Source: an uncultured Desulfomicrobium sp.
GTDB lineage: Bacteria > Desulfobacterota > Desulfovibrionia > Desulfovibrionales > Desulfomicrobiaceae
Reading direction: 5' to 3'
DNA: 64,000 nucleotides
Assembly: GCA_937872685.1 (NCBI GenBank)
Contig: CALMTS010000437.1
Span: forward strand, 1 to 64,000
Position numbers and translations under genes: made by a program. The notes under the pieces were generated by a model, which searched no databases, was not told the origin of the DNA, and saw only the letters and a list, made by a program, of their open reading frames with translations. Below are positions 33,429-42,472 of the stretch, one piece after another; position 1 is the first letter of the stretch, and each line of letters begins with the position of its first letter.

Positions 33429-36092
33429 ATGGCCAACGAGACGCTTTCCAAGGGATACGAACCCGCCGACGTGGAAGGGCGGTGGCTCGACTACTGGAAG
33501 TCGCACCAGAGTTTCACCCCGGACGCGGCCAAGGCCGCCGCGCACCCGAAGGACAACTATTCCATCGTCATCCCGCCGCCCAACGTCACCGGCGCCCTGC
33601 ACATGGGCCACGCCCTGAACATCACCCTGCAGGACATCATGTGCCGCTACATGCGCCAGCAGGGCAAGACCGTCCTCTGGGTCCCGGGCACGGACCACGC
33701 GGGCATCGCCACCCAGAACGTGGTGGAGCGCAAGCTCCTGGCCGAGGGCAAGCGCCGCGAGGACCTGGGGCGCGAGGAGTTCATCGAACGCGTCTGGGAA
33801 TGGAAGGAAGACTACGGCGGGCGCATTCTGAACCAGATCCGCCGCCTGGGCGCCAGCGTCGACTGGACCCGCGAGCGTTTCACCATGGACGAGGGCCTGT
33901 CCAAGGCCGTGCGCGAAGTTTTTGTCTCCCTTTACGAGCAGGGCCTCGTCTATCGCGGCAAGTACATCGTCAACTGGTGCACCCGCTGCCACACCGCCCT
34001 GGCCGACGACGAGGTCGAGTACGCCCCGGCCAAGTCCACCCTCTATCACCTGCGCTACCCGCTCGAGGACGGCTCCGGTTACGTGACCGTGGCCACGGTC
34101 CGTCCCGAGACCATGCTCGGCGACACGGCCGTGGCCGTGCACCCCGAGGACGAGCGCTACCAGGACATGGTCGGAAAATTCGTCATCCTGCCACTCGTCG
34201 GTCGCCGCATCCCGGTCATCGCCGACGCCTACGTGGACCGCGAGTTCGGCACCGGGTGCCTCAAGATCACCCCGGCCCACGACATGAACGACTGGGAGAT
34301 GGGCCGCAAGTTCGGTCTCGAGGCCGTGAGCGTCATCGACGACAAGGGCTGCATGAACGACAACGCCCCCGAGGCCTACCGCGGCATGACCGCGGCCAAG
34401 TGCCGCGAGGCAATCGTGGAAGATCTCAAGGCCTGCGGCGCCCTGGTGGCCGAGGAGCCCTACGAGAACAAGGTCAACCAGTGCTACCGCTGCAAGACCA
34501 CCATCGAGCCCTTCGTTTCCGAGCAGTGGTTCGTGTCCGTCAAGCCTCTGGCCGAGAAGGCCCGGGCGGCGGTCGAGGACGGCCGCACGACCATCTGGCC
34601 CGCCCAGTGGAACAAGACCTACTACAACTGGCTGGACAACATCCGCGACTGGTGCATCTCGCGCCAGCTGTGGTGGGGCCACCGCATCCCCGTCTGGACC
34701 TGCCAGGACTGCGGCGAGCTCATCGTCGCCCGTCAGGACCCCACTGCCTGCAAGTGCGGAAGCTCCAATCTGGTGCAGGACGAGGACGTGCTCGACACCT
34801 GGTTCTCTTCGGCCCTGTGGCCCTTCTCGACCATGGGCTGGCCGGACAAGACGCACGAGCTTGCGGCCTTCTACCCGACCTCGCTCCTGGTCACGGGCTT
34901 CGACATCCTCTTCTTCTGGGTGGCCCGCATGATGATGATGGGTCTGCAGTTCATGGACAACGTGCCCTTCAAGGACGTCTACATCCACGCCCTGGTGCGC
35001 GACGAGCACGGCAAGAAGATGTCCAAGTCCACGGGCAACGTCATCGACCCCCTGCAGATGATCGACCGGTACGGCTGCGACTCCCTGCGTTTCACCCTGA
35101 CCTCCTTCGCCGCCATGGGCCGCGACATCAAACTGTCCGAGGCGCGCATCGAGGGCTACCGCCACTTCATCAACAAGATCTGGAACGCGGCCCGCTTCGC
35201 CCTCATGCATGTGGACGGCAGCGAGCCCGAGTTTGATCCGAACGCCCTGAAAGGGCTGCACCACAGGTGGATTCTGCACCGCCTGGAAGTCCTCAAGAAG
35301 GAGCACGCCGCGCAGATCGAAGGCTACCGCTTCAACGAGGCCGCCCAGGGCATCTATGGCTTCGTCTGGCGCGAGTTCTGCGACTGGTACCTGGAACTCA
35401 TCAAGCCCGAGCTGTACGGTGATGATCTGGAAGCCAAGGCCGCGGCACGCTCGTGCCTCAAGCACGTGCTCGCCGAGATCATGGTCATCGCCCATCCCGT
35501 CATCCCCTTCGTGACCCAGGAGATCTGGTCCTGCATCCCGGCCCTGGATGCCGAGAGCCTGTCCGTGCGGCCCTACCCCAAGGCCCGCCCCGAATGCGAG
35601 GACGAGGGGGCCGTGCGCGACATGGAGTTCCTGCAGGGCGTCATCGTGGCCGTGCGCAACATTCGCGCCGAACTGGGCGTGGCCCCGGGCATCGCCCTGA
35701 ATGTGCTGATCCGCGCCGGCGGCGATGACCAGACCTTTCTTGCGGCCCATGAGACCGAGATCGCGGCCCTGGCCCGGGTCGGTTCCCTGACCGCGGCACC
35801 GGATATCGCGCCGCCCAAGGGGTGCGCCTCCGCCGTGGTCCGCGGCTGCGAACTCTTCGTGCCCCTGGAGGGAGTGGTGGATTTCGTGGCCGAATTGGCC
35901 CGCCTGGACAAGGAACTGGGCAAGATCACCAAGGAACTCGAATTCGTGTCCAAAAAGCTCGGCAACGAGAGCTTCGTCAGCAAGGCCCCCGAAGACGTGG
36001 TGGCCAAGGAGAAGGCCAAGGCGGCGGAGTTCGCCGAGAAGAAGGCCGCCCTGGAGCAGCTGCGGGCCAAGGTGCAGGAGTTCATCGGCTAG
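33429..36092 (+). CDS. valS: Valyl-tRNA synthetase
   Basis: ValRS charges tRNA-Val in translation. The 887-aa class I synthetase has the HIGH-type motif (PPNVTGALHMGHALN), CP1 editing-domain sequences (TVRPETMLGDTAVAVHPEDERY), a zinc-knuckle-like pair (VWTCQDCGELI and ACKCGSSN), the KMSKS motif (GKKMSKSTGNVIDP) and the C-terminal ValRS coiled coil (ELARLDKELGKITKELEFVSKKL). The start at 33429 follows GGAG by 9 nt; the track extension to 33336 runs through the intergenic region. It leads a unit with cobA-hemD, purN and amrA-like genes. Confidence 0.97.
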   Translation: MANETLSKGYEPADVEGRWLDYWKSHQSFTPDAAKAAAHPKDNYSIVIPPPNVTGALHMGHALNITLQDIMCRYMRQQGKTVLWVPGTDHAGIATQNVVERKLLAEGKRREDLGREEFIERVWEWKEDYGGRILNQIRRLGASVDWTRERFTMDEGLSKAVREVFVSLYEQGLVYRGKYIVNWCTRCHTALADDEVEYAPAKSTLYHLRYPLEDGSGYVTVATVRPETMLGDTAVAVHPEDERYQDMVGKFVILPLVGRRIPVIADAYVDREFGTGCLKITPAHDMNDWEMGRKFGLEAVSVIDDKGCMNDNAPEAYRGMTAAKCREAIVEDLKACGALVAEEPYENKVNQCYRCKTTIEPFVSEQWFVSVKPLAEKARAAVEDGRTTIWPAQWNKTYYNWLDNIRDWCISRQLWWGHRIPVWTCQDCGELIVARQDPTACKCGSSNLVQDEDVLDTWFSSALWPFSTMGWPDKTHELAAFYPTSLLVTGFDILFFWVARMMMMGLQFMDNVPFKDVYIHALVRDEHGKKMSKSTGNVIDPLQMIDRYGCDSLRFTLTSFAAMGRDIKLSEARIEGYRHFINKIWNAARFALMHVDGSEPEFDPNALKGLHHRWILHRLEVLKKEHAAQIEGYRFNEAAQGIYGFVWREFCDWYLELIKPELYGDDLEAKAAARSCLKHVLAEIMVIAHPVIPFVTQEIWSCIPALDAESLSVRPYPKARPECEDEGAVRDMEFLQGVIVAVRNIRAELGVAPGIALNVLIRAGGDDQTFLAAHETEIAALARVGSLTAAPDIAPPKGCASAVVRGCELFVPLEGVVDFVAELARLDKELGKITKELEFVSKKLGNESFVSKAPEDVVAKEKAKAAEFAEKKAALEQLRAKVQEFIG

Positions 36093-36125
36093 GACGGCCG
36101 GCATATTCTAACGAAAGGAAACATC

Positions 36126-37634
36126 ATGGCCAAAGCGTATCTCATCGGCGCCGGTCCCGGCGATCCGGGCCTCATCACGGTCAAGGGGCAGCGCCTCCTG
36201 CAGGAGTGCGAGGTCGTCATTTACGACTATCTCGCGAGCAAGAGCTTTTTGTCCCTGTGCCGCCCCGACGCCGAGATCATCTACGTCGGCAAGAAGGGAG
36301 GGGACCACACCCTGCCCCAGGACCAGATCAACGAGCTCATCGTCCGCAAGGTCAAGGAAGGCAAGGACGTGGCGCGCCTCAAGGGCGGCGACCCGTACAT
36401 CTTCGGGCGCGGGGCCGAGGAGGCCGAGGAGCTCCTTGAAGCGGGCCTGGAATTCGAGGTCGTGCCCGGCGTGACCTCGGCCGTGGCCGGCGCGGCCTAC
36501 GCGGGCATCCCGCTGACGCACCGCAAGTACGCTTCCTCCGTCTCGCTGATCACCGGCCACGAGGATCCGACCAAGCCCGATTCGGCCCACAACTGGCCGG
36601 CCCTGGCCACGGCGGCCAGCACGCTGTGCTTCTACATGGGCGTGAAAAACCTGGCCTACATCACGGGCAAGCTCATGGAGAACGGCATGCGCGCCGACAT
36701 GCCTGCGGCCCTGGTGCGCTGGGGCACGACCGCCAAGCACCGGTCCTGGGTTTCCACCGTGGGCGAGATCGCGGACATGGCCGTGCGCGAAGGCGTCAAG
36801 GCCCCGTCCATGCTTGTGGTCGGCGAGGTGGTGCAGCTGCACGACACCCTGAACTGGTTCGAGAAGCTGCCCCTGCACGGCAAGGGCGTGGTCGTCACGC
36901 GCGCCCGCGAGCAGGCCAGCGGCCTGAAGGACACCCTGGAGCGCCTGGGCGCGGCCTGCTACGAGTTCCCGACCATCACCATCGTGCCCCTGGATGACTA
37001 CGCCCCGGTGCGCGAGGCCATCGACAGGCTGCCGGAGTACGACTGGGTCATCTTCACGTCCGTCAACGGCGTGCGCCATTTCTGGAACCAGCTCGAACTC
37101 GTCGGCAAGGACGCCCGGGCCCTGGGGGCCGCGCAGGTGGCGGCCATCGGCCCGGCCACGGCTGAGGCGCTCCTGGAGCGCGGCATCCGCCCCGACTTCA
37201 TTCCGCCCAAGTACGTGGCCGAGTCCGTGGTCGAAGGCCTGCTCGAGCGCGGCGTGGCCGGCGCGAAGGTGCTCATCCCCCGCGCCAAGGTGGCCCGCGA
37301 GGTGCTGCCCGAGGAACTGGCCAAGGTGGCTGCGCGGGTCGACGTGCTGCCCGTCTACGAGACGCAGCTGACCCAGGAGGACGGCGGCGAGATCGTCGAG
37401 TTGCTGGAAAAGGGCCGGCTCCACTACCTGACCTTCTCCAGTTCATCCACGGTGGAGAACTTCTTCGCCCTGGTCCCGGCCGACACCCTGCGCCCCTTCG
37501 TGGGCAAGGGCCTCAAGATCTGCTGCATCGGGCCCGTGACGGCCAAGACCTTGCAGGGTTTCGGCTTCACGCCGGACATCATGCCCGAGGACTATACCAT
37601 CCCGGCCCTGGTCGACGCGTTGGTGAAGGGGTGA
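36126..37634 (+). CDS. cobA-hemD: Fused uroporphyrinogen-III C-methyltransferase/uroporphyrinogen-III synthase (CobA-HemD)
   Basis: This bifunctional tetrapyrrole enzyme joins two activities. Residues about 1-240 are SUMT/CobA, which methylates uroporphyrinogen III to precorrin-2 (GAGPGDPGLITVKGQRLL, RLKGGDPYIFGRGAEEAE, VVPGVTSAVAGAAYAGIPLTHR). Residues about 255-502 are HemD, which closes hydroxymethylbilane to uroporphyrinogen III (VVVTRAREQASGLKDTLERLGA, VIFTSVNGVRHF, AIGPATAEAL, FSSSSTVENF). The product feeds siroheme (needed for dissimilatory sulfite reductase), cobalamin and the alternative heme route. Such fusions are known in sulfate reducers. A good AAAGGA site lies upstream and purN starts 1 nt after its stop. 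Confidence 0.95.
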   Translation: MAKAYLIGAGPGDPGLITVKGQRLLQECEVVIYDYLASKSFLSLCRPDAEIIYVGKKGGDHTLPQDQINELIVRKVKEGKDVARLKGGDPYIFGRGAEEAEELLEAGLEFEVVPGVTSAVAGAAYAGIPLTHRKYASSVSLITGHEDPTKPDSAHNWPALATAASTLCFYMGVKNLAYITGKLMENGMRADMPAALVRWGTTAKHRSWVSTVGEIADMAVREGVKAPSMLVVGEVVQLHDTLNWFEKLPLHGKGVVVTRAREQASGLKDTLERLGAACYEFPTITIVPLDDYAPVREAIDRLPEYDWVIFTSVNGVRHFWNQLELVGKDARALGAAQVAAIGPATAEALLERGIRPDFIPPKYVAESVVEGLLERGVAGAKVLIPRAKVAREVLPEELAKVAARVDVLPVYETQLTQEDGGEIVELLEKGRLHYLTFSSSSTVENFFALVPADTLRPFVGKGLKICCIGPVTAKTLQGFGFTPDIMPEDYTIPALVDALVKG

Positions 37635-37635
37635 T

Positions 37636-38307
37636 ATGACCATCGCTCTGGGCGTGCTCGTCTCCGGCTCGGGTTCCAACCTGCAGGCCATCATCGATCG
37701 GGTGCGGGAGGGGAGCATCGATGCGGACATCCGCATCGTCATCTCCAACAAGCCCGAGGCCCTGGGGCTCGACCGCGCCCGTGAGGCGGGTATCCCCACG
37801 GCCTGCGCGTTGCACGCCGACTTCCCCGTGCGCGAGGACTTCGACCGCGAGGTGGTCCGCCTGCTGCGCGGGGCCGGCGTGGAGTGGGTGGCCCTGGCCG
37901 GATTCATGCGCATCCTCACGCCCGAGTTCCTGACGCCCTTCGCCGGACGCGTGGTCAACATCCACCCGGCCCTGCTACCGGCCTGCGCCGGGCTGCACGC
38001 CCAGCGCCAGCAGGCCGAGCACGGGGTGCGCCTGGCTGGGTGCACGGTGCACTTCGTGGACGAGGAGATGGACCACGGCCCCATCGTCATCCAGGGCGCA
38101 GTTCCGGCCTTCCCCGGCGACGACGCGGAGAGTCTCGGCGCGCGCATTCTGGAGATGGAGCACCGCATCTACCCCCAGGCCCTGCAGTGGATCGCCCAAG
38201 GCAGGGTGCGGGTGGAGGGCCGGCAGGTCCTGGTCGACGGCGCCGGCCGCGCATGCGGGGGGCCGTTCTGGACCAACCCGCCCCTGGAATCCCCTTTTGA
38301 CCGCTAG
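37636..38307 (+). CDS. purN: Phosphoribosylglycinamide formyltransferase PurN
   Basis: PurN transfers a formyl group from 10-formyltetrahydrofolate to GAR, the third step of purine synthesis. The 223-aa protein has the substrate loop LGVLVSGSGSNLQAI, the catalytic Asn-His region VVNIHPALLPACAGLHAQ, and HFVDEEMDHGPIVIQGAVP with the catalytic Asp. The ATG at 37636 is preceded by GGGGTGA within the end of cobA-hemD, implying coupling. The next gene follows after 10 nt. Confidence 0.95.
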   Translation: MTIALGVLVSGSGSNLQAIIDRVREGSIDADIRIVISNKPEALGLDRAREAGIPTACALHADFPVREDFDREVVRLLRGAGVEWVALAGFMRILTPEFLTPFAGRVVNIHPALLPACAGLHAQRQQAEHGVRLAGCTVHFVDEEMDHGPIVIQGAVPAFPGDDAESLGARILEMEHRIYPQALQWIAQGRVRVEGRQVLVDGAGRACGGPFWTNPPLESPFDR

Positions 38308-38317
38308 GGAGGCAGCC

Positions 38318-38869
38318 ATGAACGCATTCCAGCTGGCGCTCACCGACGAGGAGAAGCGCTTCTGCAAGGATCTCATCCGCCATGTCATCGCCCGGCACCT
38401 GGGTTTGGAGGCGGGGCCGGCACCGGCCCTTGAATCCGAAACCCTGAACATGGAGCTGGGAGCCTTCGTGACGCTCAAGCTGCACGGCCGCCTGCGCGGC
38501 TGCATCGGCAACATCGTGGGCAACGGGCCCCTGGTGGCCACCATCGAGCGCATGGCCGGGGCCGCCGCCTTCGAGGACCCGCGCTTTTCGCCCGTTACGG
38601 CCGAAGAGTTTCCGGAACTCGAGATCGAGGTCTCGGTCATGGGTCCCATCACCCCCTGTCCCGACCCGGAACTGATCGAGATCGGCCGGCATGGGCTCTA
38701 TATCCGCAAATCCATGCACTCGGGCCTGCTGCTGCCGCAGGTGGCCACGGAATGGGGCTGGGACCGGGAGACCTTCCTGGACCAGACCTGCGTCAAGGCC
38801 GGGCTGCCCAAAGGCACCTGGCGCAAGTCCAAGACCGAAATCTGGTGGTTCGAAGCCGTCATCTTTTAA
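38318..38869 (+). CDS. AMMECR1-domain protein (AmmeMemoRadiSam system protein A)
   Basis: The 183-aa protein carries the AMMECR1 domain with its hallmark LRGCIGNI near residue 63 and the later GLYIRKSMHSGLLLPQVATEWGWDRETFLDQTCVKAGLP. AMMECR1 proteins often pair with a MEMO-type dioxygenase-like protein and a radical SAM enzyme (the AmmeMemoRadiSam set). Neither partner is encoded in this window. The biochemical role is unknown. Start 38318 is chosen over the track start 38297 because GGGAGG lies 5 nt upstream. It sits between purN and the cyclophilin gene in a compact unit. Confidence 0.88.
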   Translation: MNAFQLALTDEEKRFCKDLIRHVIARHLGLEAGPAPALESETLNMELGAFVTLKLHGRLRGCIGNIVGNGPLVATIERMAGAAAFEDPRFSPVTAEEFPELEIEVSVMGPITPCPDPELIEIGRHGLYIRKSMHSGLLLPQVATEWGWDRETFLDQTCVKAGLPKGTWRKSKTEIWWFEAVIF

Positions 38870-38881
38870 GGAAGGAACATC

Positions 38882-39436
38882 ATGCGTACTCTCGCTTTCG
38901 CACTGCTTCTGCTCTGTCTGTCCGCTTCCGCGGCCCTGGCCGAAAACCCGAGGGTGGCCCTGACCACGACCAAGGGCGTCATCGTCCTGGAACTCGACGC
39001 GGCCAAGGCCCCGGTCACGGTGGAGAATTTTCTGGCCTACGTGAAGAAGGGGTTCTATGCGGGCACGGTTTTCCACCGCGTCATCCCGGGCTTCATGATC
39101 CAGGGCGGCGGCATGGACGCCTCCATGTCCCAGAAGCCGGGGATGCCCCCCATCAAGAACGAGGCCGACAACGGCCTGACGAACGACGCATACACCATCG
39201 CCATGGCCCGCACCGGCGAGATCGACTCGGCCACGTCGCAGTTCTTCATCAATACCGCGGACAATACGTTTCTCAACCACGGCACGCGTGATTTCGGCTA
39301 CGCCGTCTTCGGCAAGGTCATCGCGGGCAAGCGCGTGGTCGACGCCATCGAGTCCGTGCCCACGGGTTCCAAGGGCATGCACCAGGACGTGCCCGTCGAG
39401 TCTGTCGTCATCGAGAAGGCCGAAGTGGTGAACTGA
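38882..39436 (+). CDS. Periplasmic peptidyl-prolyl cis-trans isomerase (cyclophilin type)
   Basis: This cyclophilin catalyses proline isomerisation of exported proteins. A clear signal peptide ([20 protein letters not shown], cut before ENP) precedes a cyclophilin domain with [35 protein letters not shown] (catalytic Arg in FHRV), [15 protein letters not shown] and [18 protein letters not shown]. The size, 184 aa, is that of PpiA-like proteins. It starts 12 nt after the AMMECR1 gene with an AAGGAA site and ends at a strong bidirectional terminator. Confidence 0.94.
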   Translation: MRTLAFALLLLCLSASAALAENPRVALTTTKGVIVLELDAAKAPVTVENFLAYVKKGFYAGTVFHRVIPGFMIQGGGMDASMSQKPGMPPIKNEADNGLTNDAYTIAMARTGEIDSATSQFFINTADNTFLNHGTRDFGYAVFGKVIAGKRVVDAIESVPTGSKGMHQDVPVESVVIEKAEVVN

Positions 39437-39452
39437 AAGCTTTCGCAACCGC

Positions 39453-39492
39453 AAAAAAAGAGGGCGCCCCACACGGAGCGCCCTCTTTTTTT
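39453..39492. terminator. Bidirectional terminator between the cyclophilin gene and dctM
   Basis: AAAAAAAGAGGGCGC and GCGCCCTCTTTTTTT form a perfect 15-bp stem with a 10-nt loop, giving T-runs on both strands between convergent genes. Confidence 0.92.
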
Positions 39493-39507
39493 GCCTTTTG
39501 TCCGGGT

Positions 39508-40785
39508 CTAGGAAGCGAGCAGGCTCGGCAGGATCGTGATGATGATGGGGAAGAAGGTCAGCAGGAGCAGGCTCACCAGCAATGCGTAAAGGTAGGGCAG
39601 CGAGGCCTTCATGACTTTTTCCAGAGGCACCTTGGTGATGGCGCTGGCCACGAAGAGGTCGAGGCCCACTGGCGGCGTGATGCAGCCGATGGCCAGGTTG
39701 CAGACCATGAGCACGCCGAAGAAGAGCGGGTCGATGCCCAGGGTCTTGGCCACGGGCAGGAAGATGGGCGTCAGGATGACCACCGCGGCCGAGGCGTTGA
39801 CCATGGTGCCGATGATCAGGAGCAGCACGTTCATGGCCAGCAGGAAGAGGATGGGCGAGGAGGTCAGGCTGGCCACGAAGGCGCCGACATGGTGGGGGAT
39901 CTGCAGGTTGGTCAGCAGCCACCCGAAGACGTTGGCCGCGCCGACCAGGAACATGATGATGGTCGTGCCGATGACGGCCTGGAAGATGATCTGGGGGAAG
40001 TCCCTGAGCTTGAGTTCCTTGTAGATGAACATGCCCACGAAGATGCCGTACACGGCGGCGACTGCCGCGGCTTCCGTCGGGGTGAACACGCCGCCGTATA
40101 TGCCGCCGATGATGATGACCGGGGTCATGAGGGCGAAGAAGGAGTCCTTGAAGGATTTCCAGACGCCGGCCGCCGAGAACGTGCCTTCGGGCTTGAGGCC
40201 GTTCTTCTTGGCCAGCCACCAGCTGACGAGCATCATGGACAGACCCATGAGCAGGCCCGGCAGGAATCCGCCCACGAAGAGGTCGCCGATGGAGGTGTCG
40301 GCGATGACGCCGTAGACGACCAGGGTGATGGACGGCGGGATGACGATGCCCACGGTTCCGCCGGCGGCGACGATGCCCGTGGCCCATTCGCGGGTGTATC
40401 CCTTCTTCTCCATCTCATTGACCATGGTCGAACCCAGGGCCGCCGTGGTGGCGGCGGAGGAGCCGGAGATGGCGGCGAAGAACATGCCGGACACGGCCAC
40501 GGCCTGGGCCAGGCCGCCGGTGAAGGAGCCGACCAGAGCCTGGGAGAAGCTGACCAGGCGTCCCGTCACGCCGCCGGCGGACATGAAGGAGCCCGCGAGC
40601 ATGAAGAAGGGCACGGCCATGAAGGAGAAGGAGTCGATGCCCGCGTACATCATCTGGGAAACCATGACGAGGGGCATGTTCATGAAAAAGTGCAGGATGG
40701 TGGCCGCGGCCAGGCACAGGGCGAAGGCCACGGGCACGCCCAGGGCGGTCAGGCCCAGGAATATGAAGAGAAGGACGAATTCCAT
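39508..40785 (-). CDS. dctM: TRAP transporter large permease subunit (DctM)
   Basis: DctM is the transporter-proper membrane subunit of a TRAP system, importing organic acids with sodium or proton gradients. The 425-aa protein has about 12 hydrophobic helices and family sequences such as MFFAAISGSSAATTAALGSTMVNEMEKKGY, AAGGTVGIVIPPSI and LAIGCITPPVGLDLFVASAI. The track ORF extends 124 residues upstream into the dctQ region; ATG 40785 with GGAGG 7 nt upstream gives the normal N-terminus MEFVLLFIFLGL. It begins 2 nt after the dctQ stop. Confidence 0.95.
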   Translation of the reverse strand: MEFVLLFIFLGLTALGVPVAFALCLAAATILHFFMNMPLVMVSQMMYAGIDSFSFMAVPFFMLAGSFMSAGGVTGRLVSFSQALVGSFTGGLAQAVAVSGMFFAAISGSSAATTAALGSTMVNEMEKKGYTREWATGIVAAGGTVGIVIPPSITLVVYGVIADTSIGDLFVGGFLPGLLMGLSMMLVSWWLAKKNGLKPEGTFSAAGVWKSFKDSFFALMTPVIIIGGIYGGVFTPTEAAAVAAVYGIFVGMFIYKELKLRDFPQIIFQAVIGTTIIMFLVGAANVFGWLLTNLQIPHHVGAFVASLTSSPILFLLAMNVLLLIIGTMVNASAAVVILTPIFLPVAKTLGIDPLFFGVLMVCNLAIGCITPPVGLDLFVASAITKVPLEKVMKASLPYLYALLVSLLLLTFFPIIITILPSLLAS

Positions 40786-40787
40786 GG

Positions 40788-41282
40788 TCAACCCTCCTGG
40801 CCGGTCTTGCGTCCGGCGACGGTCTTGATGATGCGAAGGGTCTCCTTGAGCAGGTAGAGAAGCATCAGCACGCAACTCACGGGGATGATGACGTAGACCC
40901 AGCTCATGGGGATATCCAGGCCCGGCGCGCGCTGGAAGGTCATGATGGAGGTCATCTTCCAGCCCTGCGTCAGGAGCAGGATGATGAAGACGTACCCGCT
41001 TATGTTGATGATGACGTCGAGGACGGTGCCGAAGGCCGTGCCCTTGAACTTGTCCGGCAGGAACTGCACGGCCAGGTGGCCGCTCTCGCCCATGATCAGG
41101 GCCGAGCCCAGGAAGACCACCCATACGAACAGGAAGCGGGCCAGCTCTTCGGACCATTCAGGGGTGTACCCGAACAGGTAGCGGGTCACGACCTGGGCAA
41201 AGATGATCACGAGCATGACGGACATGGCCACGACGGAAAAGCCGTAAAGAACCGTGCGCACGCCCTTGAGGAGTTTGTCCAT
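40788..41282 (-). CDS. dctQ: TRAP transporter small permease subunit (DctQ)
   Basis: DctQ is the small four-helix membrane subunit of the TRAP transporter. The 164-aa protein begins MDKLLKGVRTVLYGFSVVAMSVMLVIIFAQVVTRYLFG and contains the family stretch PEWSEELARFLFVWVVFLGSALIMGESGHLAVQFLPD. AGGAGG lies 6 nt before ATG 41282; the 30 upstream residues in the track are rejected. Gene order dctP-dctQ-dctM on the minus strand is standard. Confidence 0.95.
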   Translation of the reverse strand: MDKLLKGVRTVLYGFSVVAMSVMLVIIFAQVVTRYLFGYTPEWSEELARFLFVWVVFLGSALIMGESGHLAVQFLPDKFKGTAFGTVLDVIINISGYVFIILLLTQGWKMTSIMTFQRAPGLDIPMSWVYVIIPVSCVLMLLYLLKETLRIIKTVAGRKTGQEG

Positions 41283-41340
41283 GGAATTCCTCCTGAAATG
41301 TGAAATGGCTGGGCCGCGCCAGCGGGCGGCCTGAACGCGG

Positions 41341-41366
41341 GCCCGCCCCGGCGTTGAGGGGCGGGC
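41341..41366 (-). repeat. Stem-loop between dctP and dctQ
   Basis: GCCCGCCCC (41341-41349) pairs perfectly with GGGGCGGGC (41358-41366). It lies just after the dctP stop and lacks a T-run. Such hairpins commonly stabilise the upstream binding-protein mRNA so that it exceeds the permease subunits. Confidence 0.65.
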
Positions 41367-41378
41367 TCGCAAAACGTT

Positions 41379-42353
41379 TTAGTTGCCCAGTGCCAGCACC
41401 TTGTCGATGTTGTCCTGCCCGACGGTGGGGGCGAATTCCTTCCACACGGGCTGGGTCGCTTCCATGAAGGGCTTGCGGTCGACTTCGATGACTTCGATCT
41501 TGCCGGTGGCCTTGATCTTGTCCCAGTACTCGTTGTCCTGCTTGGTGGACAGATCGCGCTGCCAGGCGATGGCCTCGGTGGCGGCTTCCTGGATGATGGC
41601 CTTCTCGGCGTCGCTCAGGCGGCCCCAAGTGATCATGGAGATGAGTACCGGTTCCGGGGCGTAGGCGTGGGCGGTCAGGGAGGCGTACTTCTGCACCTCG
41701 AAGAAGCGCTTGGTGTAGATGTGGGCGCTGGGGTTCTCCTGGCCGTCGACCGTGCCCTGCTGCATGGCGGAGTACAGTTCGCCGAAGGCCATGGGGGTCG
41801 GGGAGCCGCCCAGGGACTTGATGGTTTCGATGTAGATCTTGTTGGACATGACGCGGATCTTGAGCCCGTTCATGTCGGCCGGGGTCTTGACCGGGCGGAC
41901 GTTGTTGGTCAGGTGGCGGATGCCGTTCTCCATGTATCCCAGAAGCTTGAGGCCGCGGGGCTCAAGTTCCTTGCCCAGTTCCATGCCGACCGTGTCCAGG
42001 GCCTTGTAGGCGTGGGTGCGGTCCTTGAAGAGGAAGGGCAGATCGAAGAGGGACATCTTGGGCTGGAACTGCCCCAGGTCGGCGGTGCCCGTCAGGACCA
42101 TGTCGATGGTGCCGTAGATGAGGCCCTCGGTCATGTCCTTCTGGCTGCCCAGCTGCGATGACGGGAAAACCTGGACTTCCATGTTGCCGCCGGATTTTTC
42201 GGCGACCAGCTTGGCGAAATGGTCCGCGCCCTGAGCGTAGGGATGGCTGACTTCGGCGATATGGCCGAGCTTCAGGACAGTCTTGGCGAAAGCGGGGACG
42301 GTGATGAGCGCAATGGCGAGCAGCGCGACTGCGCACGTAAAGAAACGTTTCAT
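41379..42353 (-). CDS. dctP: TRAP transporter periplasmic substrate-binding protein (DctP family)
   Basis: This is the periplasmic receptor that delivers the substrate to DctQM. The 324-aa protein has a signal peptide (MKRFFTCAVALLAIALITVPAFA) and DctP-family sequences: LKLGHIAEVSHPYAQGADHF, PSSQLGSQKDMTEGLIYGTIDM, and a substrate-binding arginine region LKIRVMSNKIYIETIKSLGGSPTPMAFGELYSAMQQGTVDGQENP. This set resembles C4-dicarboxylate binders, in line with the DcuS/DcuR-like regulators upstream, though other carboxylates are possible. A leader with inverted repeats precedes it. Confidence 0.94.
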   Translation of the reverse strand: MKRFFTCAVALLAIALITVPAFAKTVLKLGHIAEVSHPYAQGADHFAKLVAEKSGGNMEVQVFPSSQLGSQKDMTEGLIYGTIDMVLTGTADLGQFQPKMSLFDLPFLFKDRTHAYKALDTVGMELGKELEPRGLKLLGYMENGIRHLTNNVRPVKTPADMNGLKIRVMSNKIYIETIKSLGGSPTPMAFGELYSAMQQGTVDGQENPSAHIYTKRFFEVQKYASLTAHAYAPEPVLISMITWGRLSDAEKAIIQEAATEAIAWQRDLSTKQDNEYWDKIKATGKIEVIEVDRKPFMEATQPVWKEFAPTVGQDNIDKVLALGN

Positions 42354-42367
42354 GACTCCTCCTTCAA

Positions 42368-42433
42368 CATATTCGTGTTGGGGCGCGGTATGCGCCGTGG
42401 AATGGACCTCAAGTTTCTGAAGCCACGAATATG
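42368..42433. repeat. Paired 10-bp inverted repeats in the dctP leader
   Basis: CATATTCGTG (42368-42377) and CACGAATATG (42424-42433) are perfect inverted copies 56 bp apart centre to centre. A GGCGC/GCGCC stem (42382-42396) lies between them. They could be operator half-sites or a folded 5' leader of the dctP mRNA. Confidence 0.55.
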
Positions 42434-42472
42434 CGGTTGCGGGGAGGAAATGTTCTTTGGATCGTAAAAAGG

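Noticed and set aside
33408-36104. An 898-aa minus-strand ORF over valS
   Set aside because: It is antisense to valyl-tRNA synthetase and lacks any recognisable domain.
40786-41157. N-terminal extension of the dctM ORF
   Set aside because: It is a shadow of dctQ; dctM has its own Shine-Dalgarno and the family N-terminus at 40785.
42373-42470. A sigma-54 promoter for dctP, as known for rhizobial dctA
   Set aside because: No GG-N10-GC element with acceptable flanks was found on the minus strand of the leader.
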